Assembly: GCF_022179645.1 (NCBI RefSeq)
Contig: NZ_BPRA01000024.1
Location: forward strand, 124,001-188,000
Reading direction: 5' to 3'
Origin: Methylobacterium thuringiense
GTDB taxonomy: Bacteria; Pseudomonadota; Alphaproteobacteria; Rhizobiales; Beijerinckiaceae
Length of the DNA: 64,000 nt
Of the stretch, positions 8,294 through 17,764 are shown piece by piece. Numbering within the stretch: position 1 is the stretch's first letter; each line of letters opens with the position of its first letter. The translations under genes and the position numbers were made by a program. The notes under the pieces are model-generated. The model was not told the DNA's origin. It saw only the letters and a program-made list of their open reading frames with translations, and ran no database searches.

Positions 8294-9241
8294 TCAGTAG
8301 ATCGGTTCGGCCGCCGAGCCGCCGACATCGAACGCGGACGGCTCTTCGTCGACGCCGCCACTGTGGCTCTCCGCGGGCGCCGCGGCGTAGGCCGAGCGCG
8401 GGGAGGGCGCGTGGGCGAAGCGGGCGCCGCCGCGCGCGGCGGAGGGCGACGCCGCGTACGGATCGTCCGTCTCCTGCTCGATCGGCGCCTGCGACGGCGC
8501 GGGCTGGCGGACCGGCGGGCGCGGGTTGGCGAACTGGCGCGGCTGGCCGTCGGCGCCGATCTGCGGCTCGAACTTCAGTAGCGGCTTGCAGATTCGGCGC
8601 AGGCCGCGCGGGTCGTGCCGGGCGAGGTCGACGTGGATGTGGTCGTAGTGGAAGATGTTGGAGCCGGGCGCGAGCACCGTGGTGAAGCGGGCGCAGGCCC
8701 CCGTGAAGATCTCCCGCAGGAAGCCCTGTTCGGCCTCGGTGCCGCGCCAGCCGCCCTTGATGGTGATGACATGGCCGTCGGCCAGCGTCAGCGACATGAT
8801 GTCGAGAGCGTTGCCGTAGGAATGCTCGGAGAGCTTGGCGCCGGCCTGGTTGTTCTGGCCGCGGCAGGCATAGGTGCCGGCGTTGATCTCGGCCACCGCC
8901 ACGCCGAAATACAGGTTGGCGGCGGGCTGGATGGTGTCGGCGAGCCAGGCTTCGGCTTCGGCCAGAGCCGGACAGCCCAGCGTCATGCGCTGCTTCAGCG
9001 CCACCGTGCCGCCCCCCATCCGCGTGACCTTGAAGGGCTGCTGCATGCCGCAGGGGCCCGGCCCGTCGATCTCCTTGGCGAGCGAGACATAGCTGGTGGG
9101 ACGCACGAGGCCGCGCGCGATACACATGTTCTCGGCCTGGTCGCGCCACGGGGCGCGGGCCTCGAACCGGTTGACGGCGCAACCGGCCAGGCCGGCGAGA
9201 AACATCGCCGGGATCGAGAATGCGAGAACGCTACGCCACAT
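8294..9241 (-). CDS. Extensin-like lipoprotein
   Basis: 315 residues. The N-terminus ends in the lipobox LAGC (Cys21). The central domain carries HSYGNALDI and HYDHIHVD, the metal-binding histidine pattern of the extensin-like C-terminal family, a DD-peptidase-like fold common in rhizobia. The last 80 residues are low-complexity Pro/Ala/Ser. A role in cell-envelope or peptidoglycan processing is inferred from the fold; no substrate is known. Confidence 0.85.
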   Translation of the reverse strand: MWRSVLAFSIPAMFLAGLAGCAVNRFEARAPWRDQAENMCIARGLVRPTSYVSLAKEIDGPGPCGMQQPFKVTRMGGGTVALKQRMTLGCPALAEAEAWLADTIQPAANLYFGVAVAEINAGTYACRGQNNQAGAKLSEHSYGNALDIMSLTLADGHVITIKGGWRGTEAEQGFLREIFTGACARFTTVLAPGSNIFHYDHIHVDLARHDPRGLRRICKPLLKFEPQIGADGQPRQFANPRPPVRQPAPSQAPIEQETDDPYAASPSAARGGARFAHAPSPRSAYAAAPAESHSGGVDEEPSAFDVGGSAAEPIY

Positions 9242-9354
9242 GACCGCGACAATGCGAACGGTCGCGTAAACGAGCTGCTAACGACGCGGCGTTCCGCCGC
9301 CGACGGCAGTGGACAAGTGTTGACAGTGGCCCCTCGGCAGCCAGATCGACCCGC

Positions 9355-10593
9355 ATGCTCTCCCTGATCGAACTCCGCACCCGCATCGAGGCCGGCCGCC
9401 TCACGCCCCGGCAGGCCGTGGCCGAGGCGCAGGCGGCGATCGCCGAGCGCGATCCCGGCCTCGGCGCGATCGTCTGCAGCGATCCCGACCCGGTCGTGCC
9501 GGGGGAGGGGCCGCTCGCCGGCATCGCGGTGGGCATCAAGGACATCATCGACACCGCCCACCTGCCGACTCAGATGGGCTCGTCCATCTACGCAGGCTGG
9601 CGGCCGCGGGCCGATGCCGCGATCGTCTCGCGGCTGAAGGCGCTCGGCGCGGTGCCGCTCGCCAAGACCGCGACCACGGCCTTTGCCGGGCTCGACCCGG
9701 CCCGGACGGTGAACCCGCACGATCCGGCCCACACGCCGGGCGGCTCGTCCTCGGGCACGGCGGCTGCGGTCGCGGCCGGAATGCTGCCGCTGGCGCTCGG
9801 CACCCAGACCGGCGGCTCGGTGATCCGCCCGGCCGCCTTCTGCGGCGTCGCCGCGATCAAGCCCTCGTTTCGGCTGCTGCCGATGGTGGGGGTAAAAACC
9901 TTCTCCTGGGCGCTCGACACGCTCGGCCTGTTCGGCGCCTCGATCCCCGACATCGCCCGCGCCCTCGCCCTGATCGCCGACCGGCCGGAGATCGATGCTT
10001 CGGGAGAGGGATCGCGCAGCCCGCGCATCGGCCTCTGCCTGCAGGGCTTCGCCGGCGAGGCCGATGCGGATGCCGCCGAGGCGCTCTCGCGTGCCGCCCG
10101 CGCGGCGGAAGCCGCGGGCGCCGTCGTCACCGACCTCACCCTGCCCGAGCCGTTCGCGCGGGCCTGGGAGGTCCACCCGCTGATCCAGGATTTCGAGGCC
10201 CGTCAGGCGCTCGCCTGGGAATACGCGACGCATCGCGACACGCTACCGCCGGTGCTCGGCGCACAGCTCGACCGGGCGCAGGCGCTGACCGCCGCGCAAT
10301 ACGACGACGCCCGCCGCAGCGCGCACCGCGCCCGCCGGCAGCTCAAGGACGTGTTTTCGGAGTTCGACGCGATCCTGACCTACTCCACCACCGGCCGCGC
10401 CCCCCGCGGCCTCGGCTCCACCGGCGATCCGCGCTTCAATCGGCTCTGGACCTTGATGGGCGTACCCTGCGTGAACCTGCCGGTGCCGGGCGACGGCCTG
10501 CCGCTCGGCGTGCAGGTGATCGCGCGCTTCGGCGGCGACGGGCAGGCGCTGGCGGTGGCGGGGCTGATCGCGACGGCGCTCGCAAGGAGCTGA
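9355..10593 (+). CDS. Amidase signature family enzyme
   Basis: 412 residues. The Ser-cisSer-Lys catalytic set is visible: Lys62 in VGIKDIID, the Gly/Ser motif GGSSSG at 129-134 and the nucleophile Ser155 in TGGSVIRPA. It hydrolyses amide bonds, but the substrate cannot be read from the sequence. The protein lacks the extra helical domain of GatA, so glutamyl-tRNA amidotransferase is unlikely. It is divergent from the extensin-like gene. Confidence 0.87.
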   Translation: MLSLIELRTRIEAGRLTPRQAVAEAQAAIAERDPGLGAIVCSDPDPVVPGEGPLAGIAVGIKDIIDTAHLPTQMGSSIYAGWRPRADAAIVSRLKALGAVPLAKTATTAFAGLDPARTVNPHDPAHTPGGSSSGTAAAVAAGMLPLALGTQTGGSVIRPAAFCGVAAIKPSFRLLPMVGVKTFSWALDTLGLFGASIPDIARALALIADRPEIDASGEGSRSPRIGLCLQGFAGEADADAAEALSRAARAAEAAGAVVTDLTLPEPFARAWEVHPLIQDFEARQALAWEYATHRDTLPPVLGAQLDRAQALTAAQYDDARRSAHRARRQLKDVFSEFDAILTYSTTGRAPRGLGSTGDPRFNRLWTLMGVPCVNLPVPGDGLPLGVQVIARFGGDGQALAVAGLIATALARS

Positions 10594-10647
10594 TTGCGGC
10601 TCGGCTATCCAACGCATGAGTGTCCCGGGCCTGCCCCGATCGGTGAA

Positions 10648-11946
10648 CTATGCTGCCGTCGCCATCGCCCGCGCCGCGCTGCGGCGAACCAGCCTGAGCA
10701 GGATCAGCCATGCGGCGGCGATGGTGCAGGCCTCGATCACGTAGAGGGCCGCGAGGGTCCCGTTCGGCGGGAACCACCACGACCACCAGACGATGAGCAG
10801 CGCGCCGCCGAGATTGGTCGCGTTGACGATGGCCGCGCGCTCGCCCTGGTGACTGGAGGCGCCGAGCACGTCCATCGCGACTGAGGAGGCTGCGATCAGG
10901 ATCGGGATCCAGGCCAGGATGCGGACGAACCGCGACAGCGAGGTGTAGTCCTGCCCGAAGATCAGCGGCAGGTAGCCCGACACCAGAAACAGCCCGAGCG
11001 AGGTCGCCGTGCCGAGCGCGAGCGCGATCGGCAGCAGCCGCAGTGCGCCCGGCATCGTGGCGTGGATGCCGTCGAGGCTCGTCTTCGCGAAGCGCGGAAA
11101 CACCAGCCGGTTCAGGGCGTCGATGCTGAGGTAGCTGCTGTCGAGGATTCGGCGCGCCACGCCGTAGCTGCCGACCACCTCGATGGACGAGACGAGGCCA
11201 AGCATGAACAGGTCGGCGTTCTGGCGGATCGCCCGCGCCACGAACTGCGAGCAGAAATACAGGCCGAGCCGGATCTCGTTGCGCACGATGACGAAGCGCG
11301 GCCGGCCGAGGCCGCGCAGCCACCAGCCGTAGGCGGCCACCACGACGAGGTTGCCGGCGAACTGCCACACCGCCCATTGCGCGAGGCTCGCCGTCGAGAA
11401 GACGAGGCAGGCGGTGACAGCGGTGAGGGTCCGCGCCAGGGCATAGCCGACCACGGCCCGGTTCGCCGAGGCGAAGCGCGAGTGGCCGAGGAAGATCAGC
11501 TCCGCCAGCAGGATCATGCGCACCAGCACGACGTTCGTGACGAGCAGCAGCGCCGTCGCGCCGAGATTGGTCGCGGGATCGGGACTGACCTTGAGCCAGA
11601 ACGGCAGCGTCGCCAGCCCGAGCCCGACGAGGAGCGACCCGGTCACGGCGATCAGGATGGCGTTGTGGCCGAGCATGGCCGGATACATCGCCCGATTCTG
11701 CGAGACCCGGCGCAGCAGGCAGTCCGAGGCGCCGAGGCCGCAGATATGGACCGCGACGTTGGTCAGGGCGGTGAACTCGATGAGGCGGCCGAACTCGGCC
11801 GGGCCGAGGGCGCGCGCCAGGATCGCGAAGGTGAGAAGCTGGGCCGCACTCGCGGCGACGAGGCTGCCGCTGGAGGCGATGTAGGACAGCCCCAACGGCA
11901 GGTGCCGTCGAAGGGCCGCCAGCCGTTCCGTGAGCCGACGGTTCAA
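10648..11946 (-). CDS. Polysaccharide flippase-like membrane protein (MATE/Wzx superfamily)
   Basis: 432 residues with about 12-14 hydrophobic segments along the whole length. The N-terminal block LARALGPAEFGRL is characteristic of Wzx/MurJ-type lipid-linked oligosaccharide flippases. It probably moves a lipid-linked glycan across the inner membrane for exopolysaccharide or LPS assembly. No glycosyltransferases are beside it. It is convergent with the amidase gene. Confidence 0.8.
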   Translation of the reverse strand: MNRRLTERLAALRRHLPLGLSYIASSGSLVAASAAQLLTFAILARALGPAEFGRLIEFTALTNVAVHICGLGASDCLLRRVSQNRAMYPAMLGHNAILIAVTGSLLVGLGLATLPFWLKVSPDPATNLGATALLLVTNVVLVRMILLAELIFLGHSRFASANRAVVGYALARTLTAVTACLVFSTASLAQWAVWQFAGNLVVVAAYGWWLRGLGRPRFVIVRNEIRLGLYFCSQFVARAIRQNADLFMLGLVSSIEVVGSYGVARRILDSSYLSIDALNRLVFPRFAKTSLDGIHATMPGALRLLPIALALGTATSLGLFLVSGYLPLIFGQDYTSLSRFVRILAWIPILIAASSVAMDVLGASSHQGERAAIVNATNLGGALLIVWWSWWFPPNGTLAALYVIEACTIAAAWLILLRLVRRSAARAMATAA

Positions 11947-12060
11947 TGCGTTTTAATCCCGAGAAAACACTGCTTACGCAGATTTACACGTTGCGGTAGC
12001 GTGAACCTTGCGGTTTGACGGACGGCTAGCCTGCTCCGGCGTATCGTCGGAGGCCGACCG

Positions 12061-13287
12061 ATGCGAGGCGTCATGGGCGCTCAAGTCACCCTCATCCCCG
12101 ATCCGGGTCAATCCGCGCAACCCACGGATGGCCCAGGGACGATCGACGTGGACGTCGCCGTCCTCGGCGCCGGCATCGCCGGAATCGCCGCCGCCTCTGC
12201 GCTCGCCCGCCAGGGCCGGCGCGTCGCCCTGATCGCACAGCACGATCGCCATCCCCCCGAGTTCCGCGCCGAGAAGCTCGGCGAGCCGCAGATGCGGCTC
12301 CTCGACCGCATGGGCCTCGGCGACGTGGCGCGCAAGGCGACGACGCCGTTCGACGGGGTCTGGCTGCATCGCTTCGGGCGGATCGTCGACCGTAACGCCA
12401 AGCGCGAATACGGCTGCGACTACGCCCGGCTCATCGATGCTCTGCGCGGCGCGCTGCCGGACTCGGTCGAGCGCGTCGTGGGTCGCACCGACACCATCGC
12501 GACCGGGCCGGACATCCAGTCCGTGACCCTGCTCGACGGCCGCGTCGTGCGGGCACGGCTGCTGGTCGTCGCGACGGGGCTCGGCGAGGGCGTGCGCCGG
12601 CAACTCGGCCTGCGCCGGGAGATGATCAGCCCGTCGCACACCCTGGCCGCCGGCTTCACCTTGACGCGGCCGCCGGCCGCGTTCCCGTTCCCCTCGCTGG
12701 TCTGGACGGGAGAACATTTCGGCGACCGGGTGTCCTACCTCACCCTGTTCCCCGTCGGCGACACGGTGCGGGCGAACCTCTACGTCTACCGGGCGCAATC
12801 CGATGCCTGGACGCAGGATTTCCGGCTCTCGCCCGAAGCGATGCTGCGCAGGATGATGCCGCGGCTCGAAGAGACGTTCGGCGAGATCCGGGTCGACGGG
12901 AAGGTCGTGACCCGGCCGATCGACCTGTACCGGGTGCAGGATCATGCCGGGCGGGACGGCTTCGTGGTGGTGGGCGACGCATTCGCCACGACCTGCCCGA
13001 TCACCGGCACCGGCATCGACAAGGCGCTCACCGACGTCGACCGGCTCTGCCACGTCCACGTCCCGGCCTGGCTCGAGACGCCTGGGATGGCGGCGGACAA
13101 GCTCGCGGGCTTCTACGCAGATCCGGTGAAGCAGGCGCGCGACCGCTCGGCCCTGCGCATCAGCCTCGACGCCCGCTCGATCAAGATCGAGACGTCGCTG
13201 CTGTGGAAGCTGAAGCGGGCGAAGAGCGAGACCGTCGTGCGGATGCTCTACCGCCTGCCGGCCAACCGCTTCATGGAGCGGCGCTGA
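12061..13287 (+). CDS. FAD-dependent oxidoreductase (PHBH/geranylgeranyl-reductase fold)
   Basis: 408 residues. The dinucleotide-binding motif VAVLGAGIAGIAAASALAR is near residue 32-50 and the second FAD motif FVVVGDAFATTCPITGTGID is near 308-327. The family includes flavin monooxygenases and reductases acting on hydrophobic or aromatic substrates. No reductase partner or pathway neighbours identify the substrate. A second in-frame ATG 12 bp later (MGAQV) is an alternative start. Confidence 0.82.
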   Translation: MRGVMGAQVTLIPDPGQSAQPTDGPGTIDVDVAVLGAGIAGIAAASALARQGRRVALIAQHDRHPPEFRAEKLGEPQMRLLDRMGLGDVARKATTPFDGVWLHRFGRIVDRNAKREYGCDYARLIDALRGALPDSVERVVGRTDTIATGPDIQSVTLLDGRVVRARLLVVATGLGEGVRRQLGLRREMISPSHTLAAGFTLTRPPAAFPFPSLVWTGEHFGDRVSYLTLFPVGDTVRANLYVYRAQSDAWTQDFRLSPEAMLRRMMPRLEETFGEIRVDGKVVTRPIDLYRVQDHAGRDGFVVVGDAFATTCPITGTGIDKALTDVDRLCHVHVPAWLETPGMAADKLAGFYADPVKQARDRSALRISLDARSIKIETSLLWKLKRAKSETVVRMLYRLPANRFMERR

Positions 13288-13290
13288 GCT

Positions 13291-14550
13291 TCAGCTCCAG
13301 GCGTGGAACGGTGGGTTCACGCCGTTGAGGGCGTGGTTGCCGACGATCGCGTATTTCCAGCGCACCGGGTCGTGCAGGGTGTGGGTGCGGGCGTTGCGCC
13401 AATGCCGGTCGAGGTTGTCCTCGGCCAGCGTCGAGCGGGTGCCGGCGAGTTCGAACAGCTTGTTCGTCGCGGCGATCGCGACTTCCGTCGTCAGCACCTT
13501 CGATTCCGCCACCGCGAGCTGTGCCGCCGCAACGCTCTCGCCGCTCGGCTCGGCGATGGCCGCGTCGATGGCGAGGCCGGCCCGGTCGAGCAGGGCCTCG
13601 GCCGCATGCTGGCGGATGGTGAGGTCGCCGATCGCCTGGATGGTGTAGGGGTCGTCCGAGGCGCGTTCCTGGCCGCTGTCGATCCAGGGACGCGACTTGG
13701 TGCGCACGAAGGCGATGGTGTCGTCGAGCGCGGCCCGGCCAATGCCGGCATCCACCGCCGCCTGGATGATCTGAAAGATCGCCCCGTCCGAGCGCGGCGC
13801 CTCGTAGCCCTTCCAGGCCGGCACGAGGTGGCTCTTTTCCACCCGCACGTTGTCGATGATCACGGTGCCGCTCGCCGTGCCGCGCTGCCCGAAGGCCGAC
13901 CAATCGTCGATCACGGTCAGGCCCGGCGCGTTGCGGTCGGCGATGGCGTACCAGGCACGGCCCTGATCATCGACGGCGACGATCGGCACGAGATGCGCGA
14001 GCAGTGCCCCCGTCGCATAGAACTTTTGACCTGTGACGATCACGTGGTCGCCGTGGTCCGAAAACTTCGTCTCGAAATCGGCCGCGCGCTTGGTGCCCCT
14101 CTCCGAGAAGGCGTTGCCGAAGCGGGTGCCCTTCAGGACCTCCCCGAACAGCAGCGCCTGCTGCTCCTGATCGGACACGGTGCGGATCGCCGCGACGATG
14201 CCGAGATGGTTCTGGGCGATCTGCCCGATCGACGGATCGGCCGCCGAGATGATCGCGATCACCTGCGCCAGCGTCCGATAGGACACCTCCGGCCCGCCGA
14301 AACTTCTTGGGACGTTGATCGACCAGAGCCCGCTCTGGGAGAAGGCGTCGAGCTCCTTCAGCGGGCGGATATGGGCGCGGTCGCGCTCGGAGGCGCCCTC
14401 GCGGAATTCGGCGGCGAGCGCGTGGGCGACTCGGATCGCTTCGGCGTCGTCGCGGATGACGTGAGCGGGTTGGCTCGGGCGGGCCGGGCCGGCGACGCCC
14501 TGCGGGGTGCCGGTCTGCTGGAGCGTGCTGGCGCTGACGGCGATGTTCAT
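13291..14550 (-). CDS. sfnB: SfnB-type acyl-CoA-dehydrogenase-fold monooxygenase (sulfur acquisition)
   Basis: 419 residues of acyl-CoA dehydrogenase fold, of the DszC/SfnB branch: FGGPEVSYRTL, FYATGALLAH and the C-terminal RTHTLHDPVRWKYAIVGN. SfnB members are FMNH2-linked oxygenases tied to use of organosulfur compounds as a sulfur source. It is downstream of sfnG on the same strand but separated by about 290 bp filled with palindromic repeats. It ends 3 bp from the convergent FAD oxidoreductase gene. Confidence 0.82.
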   Translation of the reverse strand: MNIAVSASTLQQTGTPQGVAGPARPSQPAHVIRDDAEAIRVAHALAAEFREGASERDRAHIRPLKELDAFSQSGLWSINVPRSFGGPEVSYRTLAQVIAIISAADPSIGQIAQNHLGIVAAIRTVSDQEQQALLFGEVLKGTRFGNAFSERGTKRAADFETKFSDHGDHVIVTGQKFYATGALLAHLVPIVAVDDQGRAWYAIADRNAPGLTVIDDWSAFGQRGTASGTVIIDNVRVEKSHLVPAWKGYEAPRSDGAIFQIIQAAVDAGIGRAALDDTIAFVRTKSRPWIDSGQERASDDPYTIQAIGDLTIRQHAAEALLDRAGLAIDAAIAEPSGESVAAAQLAVAESKVLTTEVAIAATNKLFELAGTRSTLAEDNLDRHWRNARTHTLHDPVRWKYAIVGNHALNGVNPPFHAWS

Positions 14551-14604
14551 GGGAGGCTCCGAAGCGTTAGGCGAAATGTTCAGGGGCTGAAGGCTTGAGC
14601 TGCA

Positions 14605-14804
14605 TCCCCTCTCTCCCCGCATGCGGGGAGAGGGCCACGGACCCCTTGTCGGGTCCGTGGCAAGCGAAGGCGAAGCCGAAGCAAAGGTAAGGGGGCTTCG
14701 CCGAACGAGGCACATCCGGCACCGCCCCCTCACCTTCGGCTGCCGCCTTGCCGCGCCGACGACAAGGTCGTCGCGGCCCTCTCCCCGCGTGCGGGGAGAG
14801 CGGG
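14605..14804. repeat. Cluster of palindromic repeats (BIME-like)
   Basis: Two copies of a G+C palindrome centred on ccccgc-atgc/gtgc-gcgggg at 14609-14634 and 14777-14800, with another hairpin between them (stem 14635-14645 / 14651-14660, 5-nt loop). The block sits in the sfnG-sfnB gap and may tune mRNA stability or downstream expression. A similar pair lies in 62343-62555. Confidence 0.75.
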
Positions 14805-14843
14805 ATGCGCGGCTGCGTCGGCCGGCGTTCGAACGCTTGAGTG

Positions 14844-15953
14844 CTACGCCGCCTCGGCCCGCCGCTCGCGCTGGGCCTCGATCGCCCGCACCCGTGGGAT
14901 CACGTGCTCGCCGAAATAGGCGACCTCCTCCTGGAAGTGCAGGAAGGCCAGCAGCGCAAGGTCGACCCCGACCTCCTTGAGGTTCACGATGCGCTCGGCG
15001 ACCTGATCGGGCGTGCCGATCAGGTTGGTCTTGAAGCCGTCGTTGTACTGGACGAGGTCGGTAAGGGTGGACTTCGCCCAGTTGCCCTCGCCCTCGGGAG
15101 AGGCCTTGCCGGCGTTCTTCACCTCGTGGCCGAAGGCTTTCACGGCGTCCGGGTCGGCGTTGTCGATGATCTCCTGGAGGACCGCCTGGGCCTCCTCCTC
15201 GGTGTCGCGGACGATCACGAAGGCGTTCACGCCGATCTTCACGGAATGGTTGTTGGCCGCGGCCTTGGCCTGGAGGTCGTCGACCTGAGCCTTGATGCCC
15301 TCGGGCGTGTTGCCATTGGTGAAGTACCAATCCGACACGCGCGCGGCCATGTCGCGCGCGGCGCGGGACGAGCCGCCCTGGAAGATCTCGGGCTGCGGGT
15401 CGGCCGGCTTCGGCTTCAGGGTGTAGTTCGTGTAGCGGTAGAAATCACCGCGATAGGTGAAGTTGTCCTGCGTCCAGATTCCGCGCAGCGCCGTGATGAA
15501 CTCTTCCGAGCGGCGATAGCGCTCGTCGTGGTCGAGCCAGGGCTCGCCAATGGCGCGGAACTCGCCGGAGAACCAGCCCGAGACCAGGTTGATGGCGATG
15601 CGGCCTTCGGTGAGCTGCGAGATCGTGGCGATTTGCTTGGCTGCGAGCGTCGGGTGCCATGGCCCGGGCAGCAGCGCGGCGATGACCTTGATGCGCGAGG
15701 TCGCGGCCAGCAGGGCGTGGCTGAAGGCCACAGACTCGTGCTGGTACTCGGCGCCGTAGCCGGCGGTGAAGCGGATCTGCGTCAGTGCGTAGTCGAAGCC
15801 GGCCTTCTCGGCGATTTGCGCGAGCTTGCGGTTGTAGTCGGCATCCCAGCTGGTGCGCTGGGGGATCTTGCTGATGACGAGGCCGCCCGAGACGTTCGGC
15901 ACCCAATAGGCGAAACGGATCGGCTCCGGTGCGGCGGTGCTGGGCGAGGTCAT
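14844..15953 (-). CDS. sfnG: Dimethylsulfone monooxygenase SfnG
   Basis: 369 residues of luciferase-like TIM barrel. The block FAYWVPNVSGGLVISKIPQR and the alkanesulfonate-monooxygenase features LVSGWFSGEF and IFQGGSSRAARD identify the SfnG branch. The FMNH2-dependent enzyme oxidises dimethylsulfone toward methanesulfinate, feeding sulfur assimilation. A frame extension up to 16097 exists, but conserved sequence begins just after the ATG at 15953. An FMN reductase would be required in trans; none is nearby. Confidence 0.87.
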   Translation of the reverse strand: MTSPSTAAPEPIRFAYWVPNVSGGLVISKIPQRTSWDADYNRKLAQIAEKAGFDYALTQIRFTAGYGAEYQHESVAFSHALLAATSRIKVIAALLPGPWHPTLAAKQIATISQLTEGRIAINLVSGWFSGEFRAIGEPWLDHDERYRRSEEFITALRGIWTQDNFTYRGDFYRYTNYTLKPKPADPQPEIFQGGSSRAARDMAARVSDWYFTNGNTPEGIKAQVDDLQAKAAANNHSVKIGVNAFVIVRDTEEEAQAVLQEIIDNADPDAVKAFGHEVKNAGKASPEGEGNWAKSTLTDLVQYNDGFKTNLIGTPDQVAERIVNLKEVGVDLALLAFLHFQEEVAYFGEHVIPRVRAIEAQRERRAEAA

Positions 15954-16402
15954 GGCGGCCTTTCGGGGTATGGTCGTGTCGCGGTCGATAGCGACAGTAT
16001 TGATGAGATTTTTCTGTGTAAAAATGCCATCGAACCATTGGCCGGACGGCAGAAAATCGAGCCCGCCAAGATTGTCGTAGAGACGGGTCGCGATCAAACG
16101 AATTAAATCATCTTTTTTCTACGTAGACGATACGGTCATTCTCTGGCGACAAGCCTGCTGAAGCAGTTTGTTCTTTTGCGTTTTGCATTCCGGCCTTGCG
16201 GCCGGTTCGCGGCCGCGTCGAGACGCCGGCGTTCGATCGACGCGTCCGCAACTTCCCGGACGTATCCAAGATCTTGAGGAACAGGCTCGAATGTGAAGAA
16301 TCATACAGTCGTCTATGTTCACCCAAGCATCGGATGTCCAAAAACGGGCATTCGTTAATTCGCGCGCCCTATACGGATCGCGTCGAGATGGAGAGGCGGC
16401 GC
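15954..16402. other. Intergenic region, sfnG / EAL gene
   Basis: 449 bp, relatively AT-rich, with no supported gene. It contains a perfect 10-bp palindrome tctacgtaga at 16118-16127. It should carry the divergent promoters. I looked for a sigma-54 type GG-N10-GC element ahead of sfnG and did not find one. Confidence 0.4.
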
Positions 16403-17197
16403 ATGAGCAAGGTGGGGTGCCAGGGCTGCAAGGGTGGGACGCCGCTGCCGTTCGCCTTCACGATGGCCTTCCATCCGATCATCGACATTCGCCAAGGTGC
16501 GGTCTGGGGATACGAAGCTCTCGTCCGCGGCACCCAGGGCGAGGGCGCGGCTCAGATCCTCGGGATGGTCGATGCGACGAACCGCTACAAGTTCGACCAG
16601 GCCTGCCGCGTGAAGGCGATCGAGCTGGCCGGCGCATTGTTTCCCGATGCCGAGACCCGGCTCTCGATCAACTTCATGCCGAACGCCGTCTACGAGCCGG
16701 CAGCCTGCATCCGTGCGACGCTCGAAGCGGCGCAGCGCGTCGGCTTCCAGCATCGGCAGATCATGTTCGAGTTCACCGAGAACGAGAAAATGGTCGACGT
16801 GGACCATGTCCGGCGCATCATCGTCGAGTATCGCCGGCACGGCTTCTCGACGGCAATCGACGATTTCGGGGCCGGCTATGCCGGGCTCGGTCTGCTGGCG
16901 AGCTTCCAGCCGGACTTCGTCAAGCTCGATATGGACCTGCTGCGCGGCATCGACGCCTCGCCGGCCCGCCGGGTCATCGTCGCGGGCGTGACGCAGATGG
17001 CCCAGGCCCTCGGTATCTCGGTCATCGCGGAAGGCGTCGAGACGGAGGCCGAGTTCGAGACCCTGCGCGGCATCGGCATCGCCCTGTTCCAGGGCTATCT
17101 CTTCGCCAAGCCGGCCGTGGCGAGCCTGCCCACGGTACGGATGTTCGGATCGGAGCGGGAACCCGTGCTAGAGGCCTGCGTACCCCAGGCAGCCTGA
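16403..17197 (+). CDS. EAL-domain cyclic di-GMP phosphodiesterase
   Basis: 264 residues from the ATG at 16403 (GAGAGG upstream). An almost stand-alone EAL domain: YEALVRG (E38), NFMPN, EFTENE, IDDFGAGYAGL, KLDMDL, AEGVET and QGYLFAKP are all present, so the metal and catalytic residues look complete. It would hydrolyse c-di-GMP to pGpG. There is no sensor or GGDEF domain, only a short N-terminus with CQGC (Cys6, Cys9), a possible metal or redox site (inference). It ends 24 bp before ybeY, where phoH is often found in other bacteria. Confidence 0.88.
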   Translation: MSKVGCQGCKGGTPLPFAFTMAFHPIIDIRQGAVWGYEALVRGTQGEGAAQILGMVDATNRYKFDQACRVKAIELAGALFPDAETRLSINFMPNAVYEPAACIRATLEAAQRVGFQHRQIMFEFTENEKMVDVDHVRRIIVEYRRHGFSTAIDDFGAGYAGLGLLASFQPDFVKLDMDLLRGIDASPARRVIVAGVTQMAQALGISVIAEGVETEAEFETLRGIGIALFQGYLFAKPAVASLPTVRMFGSEREPVLEACVPQAA

Positions 17198-17221
17198 CCG
17201 GCCCGAGATTCCAGCGTCCCG

Positions 17222-17719
17222 ATGATCCAGAACAGCATCGACATCGCCGTCGAGGATGCGCGTTGGGCGGAGGCCGTGCCCGACCTCGACGCCTTCGTCG
17301 AGCGGGCGGTCGCTGCCGCCCTCGCGGTCATGCCCGATTCGCAGGCAGGCCCGATGGAGATCAGCATCCTGCTCGCCGACGACGCTACCGTGCAAGCGCT
17401 GAACAAGACCTGGCGGGGCAAGGACAAGCCCACCAACGTGCTGTCGTTTCCGGCCGCAGAGCAGCCTCTGCCGCCCGGCGCGCCGGAGCCGCTCGGCGAC
17501 GTGGTTCTTGCTTATGACACGTTGCTGCGCGAGAGTGCCGAGCAGTCGAAGCCGCTCAGTCATCACCTCGCGCATCTCCTCGTCCATGGCACTCTTCACC
17601 TGCTCGGCCAGGACCACGAGACCGGCGAATCGCAAGCCGACGCGATGGAAGCGCTCGAGGTCGCAGCGCTCGCGACCCTCGGCATTCCCGACCCTTACGC
17701 CGACCTCTGCGGCGACTGA
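17222..17719 (+). CDS. ybeY: Endoribonuclease YbeY, rRNA maturation factor
   Basis: 165 residues with the zinc-binding motif HGTLHLLGQDH at about 121-131, which defines the YbeY family. It takes part in 16S rRNA 3'-end maturation and 70S ribosome quality control. Followed by corC/ybeX and lnt, it forms the conserved ybeY-ybeX-lnt order. The usual phoH partner is missing upstream. Confidence 0.93.
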   Translation: MIQNSIDIAVEDARWAEAVPDLDAFVERAVAAALAVMPDSQAGPMEISILLADDATVQALNKTWRGKDKPTNVLSFPAAEQPLPPGAPEPLGDVVLAYDTLLRESAEQSKPLSHHLAHLLVHGTLHLLGQDHETGESQADAMEALEVAALATLGIPDPYADLCGD

Positions 17720-17764
17720 TCCGCTCCGATCCCGGCACTTCCGCCTCAGACATTCAAGAGAGAC

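Noticed and set aside
15954-16100. Sigma-54 promoter upstream of sfnG
   Set aside because: TGGCATTTTTACAC lacks the -12 GC pair; no match to the consensus.
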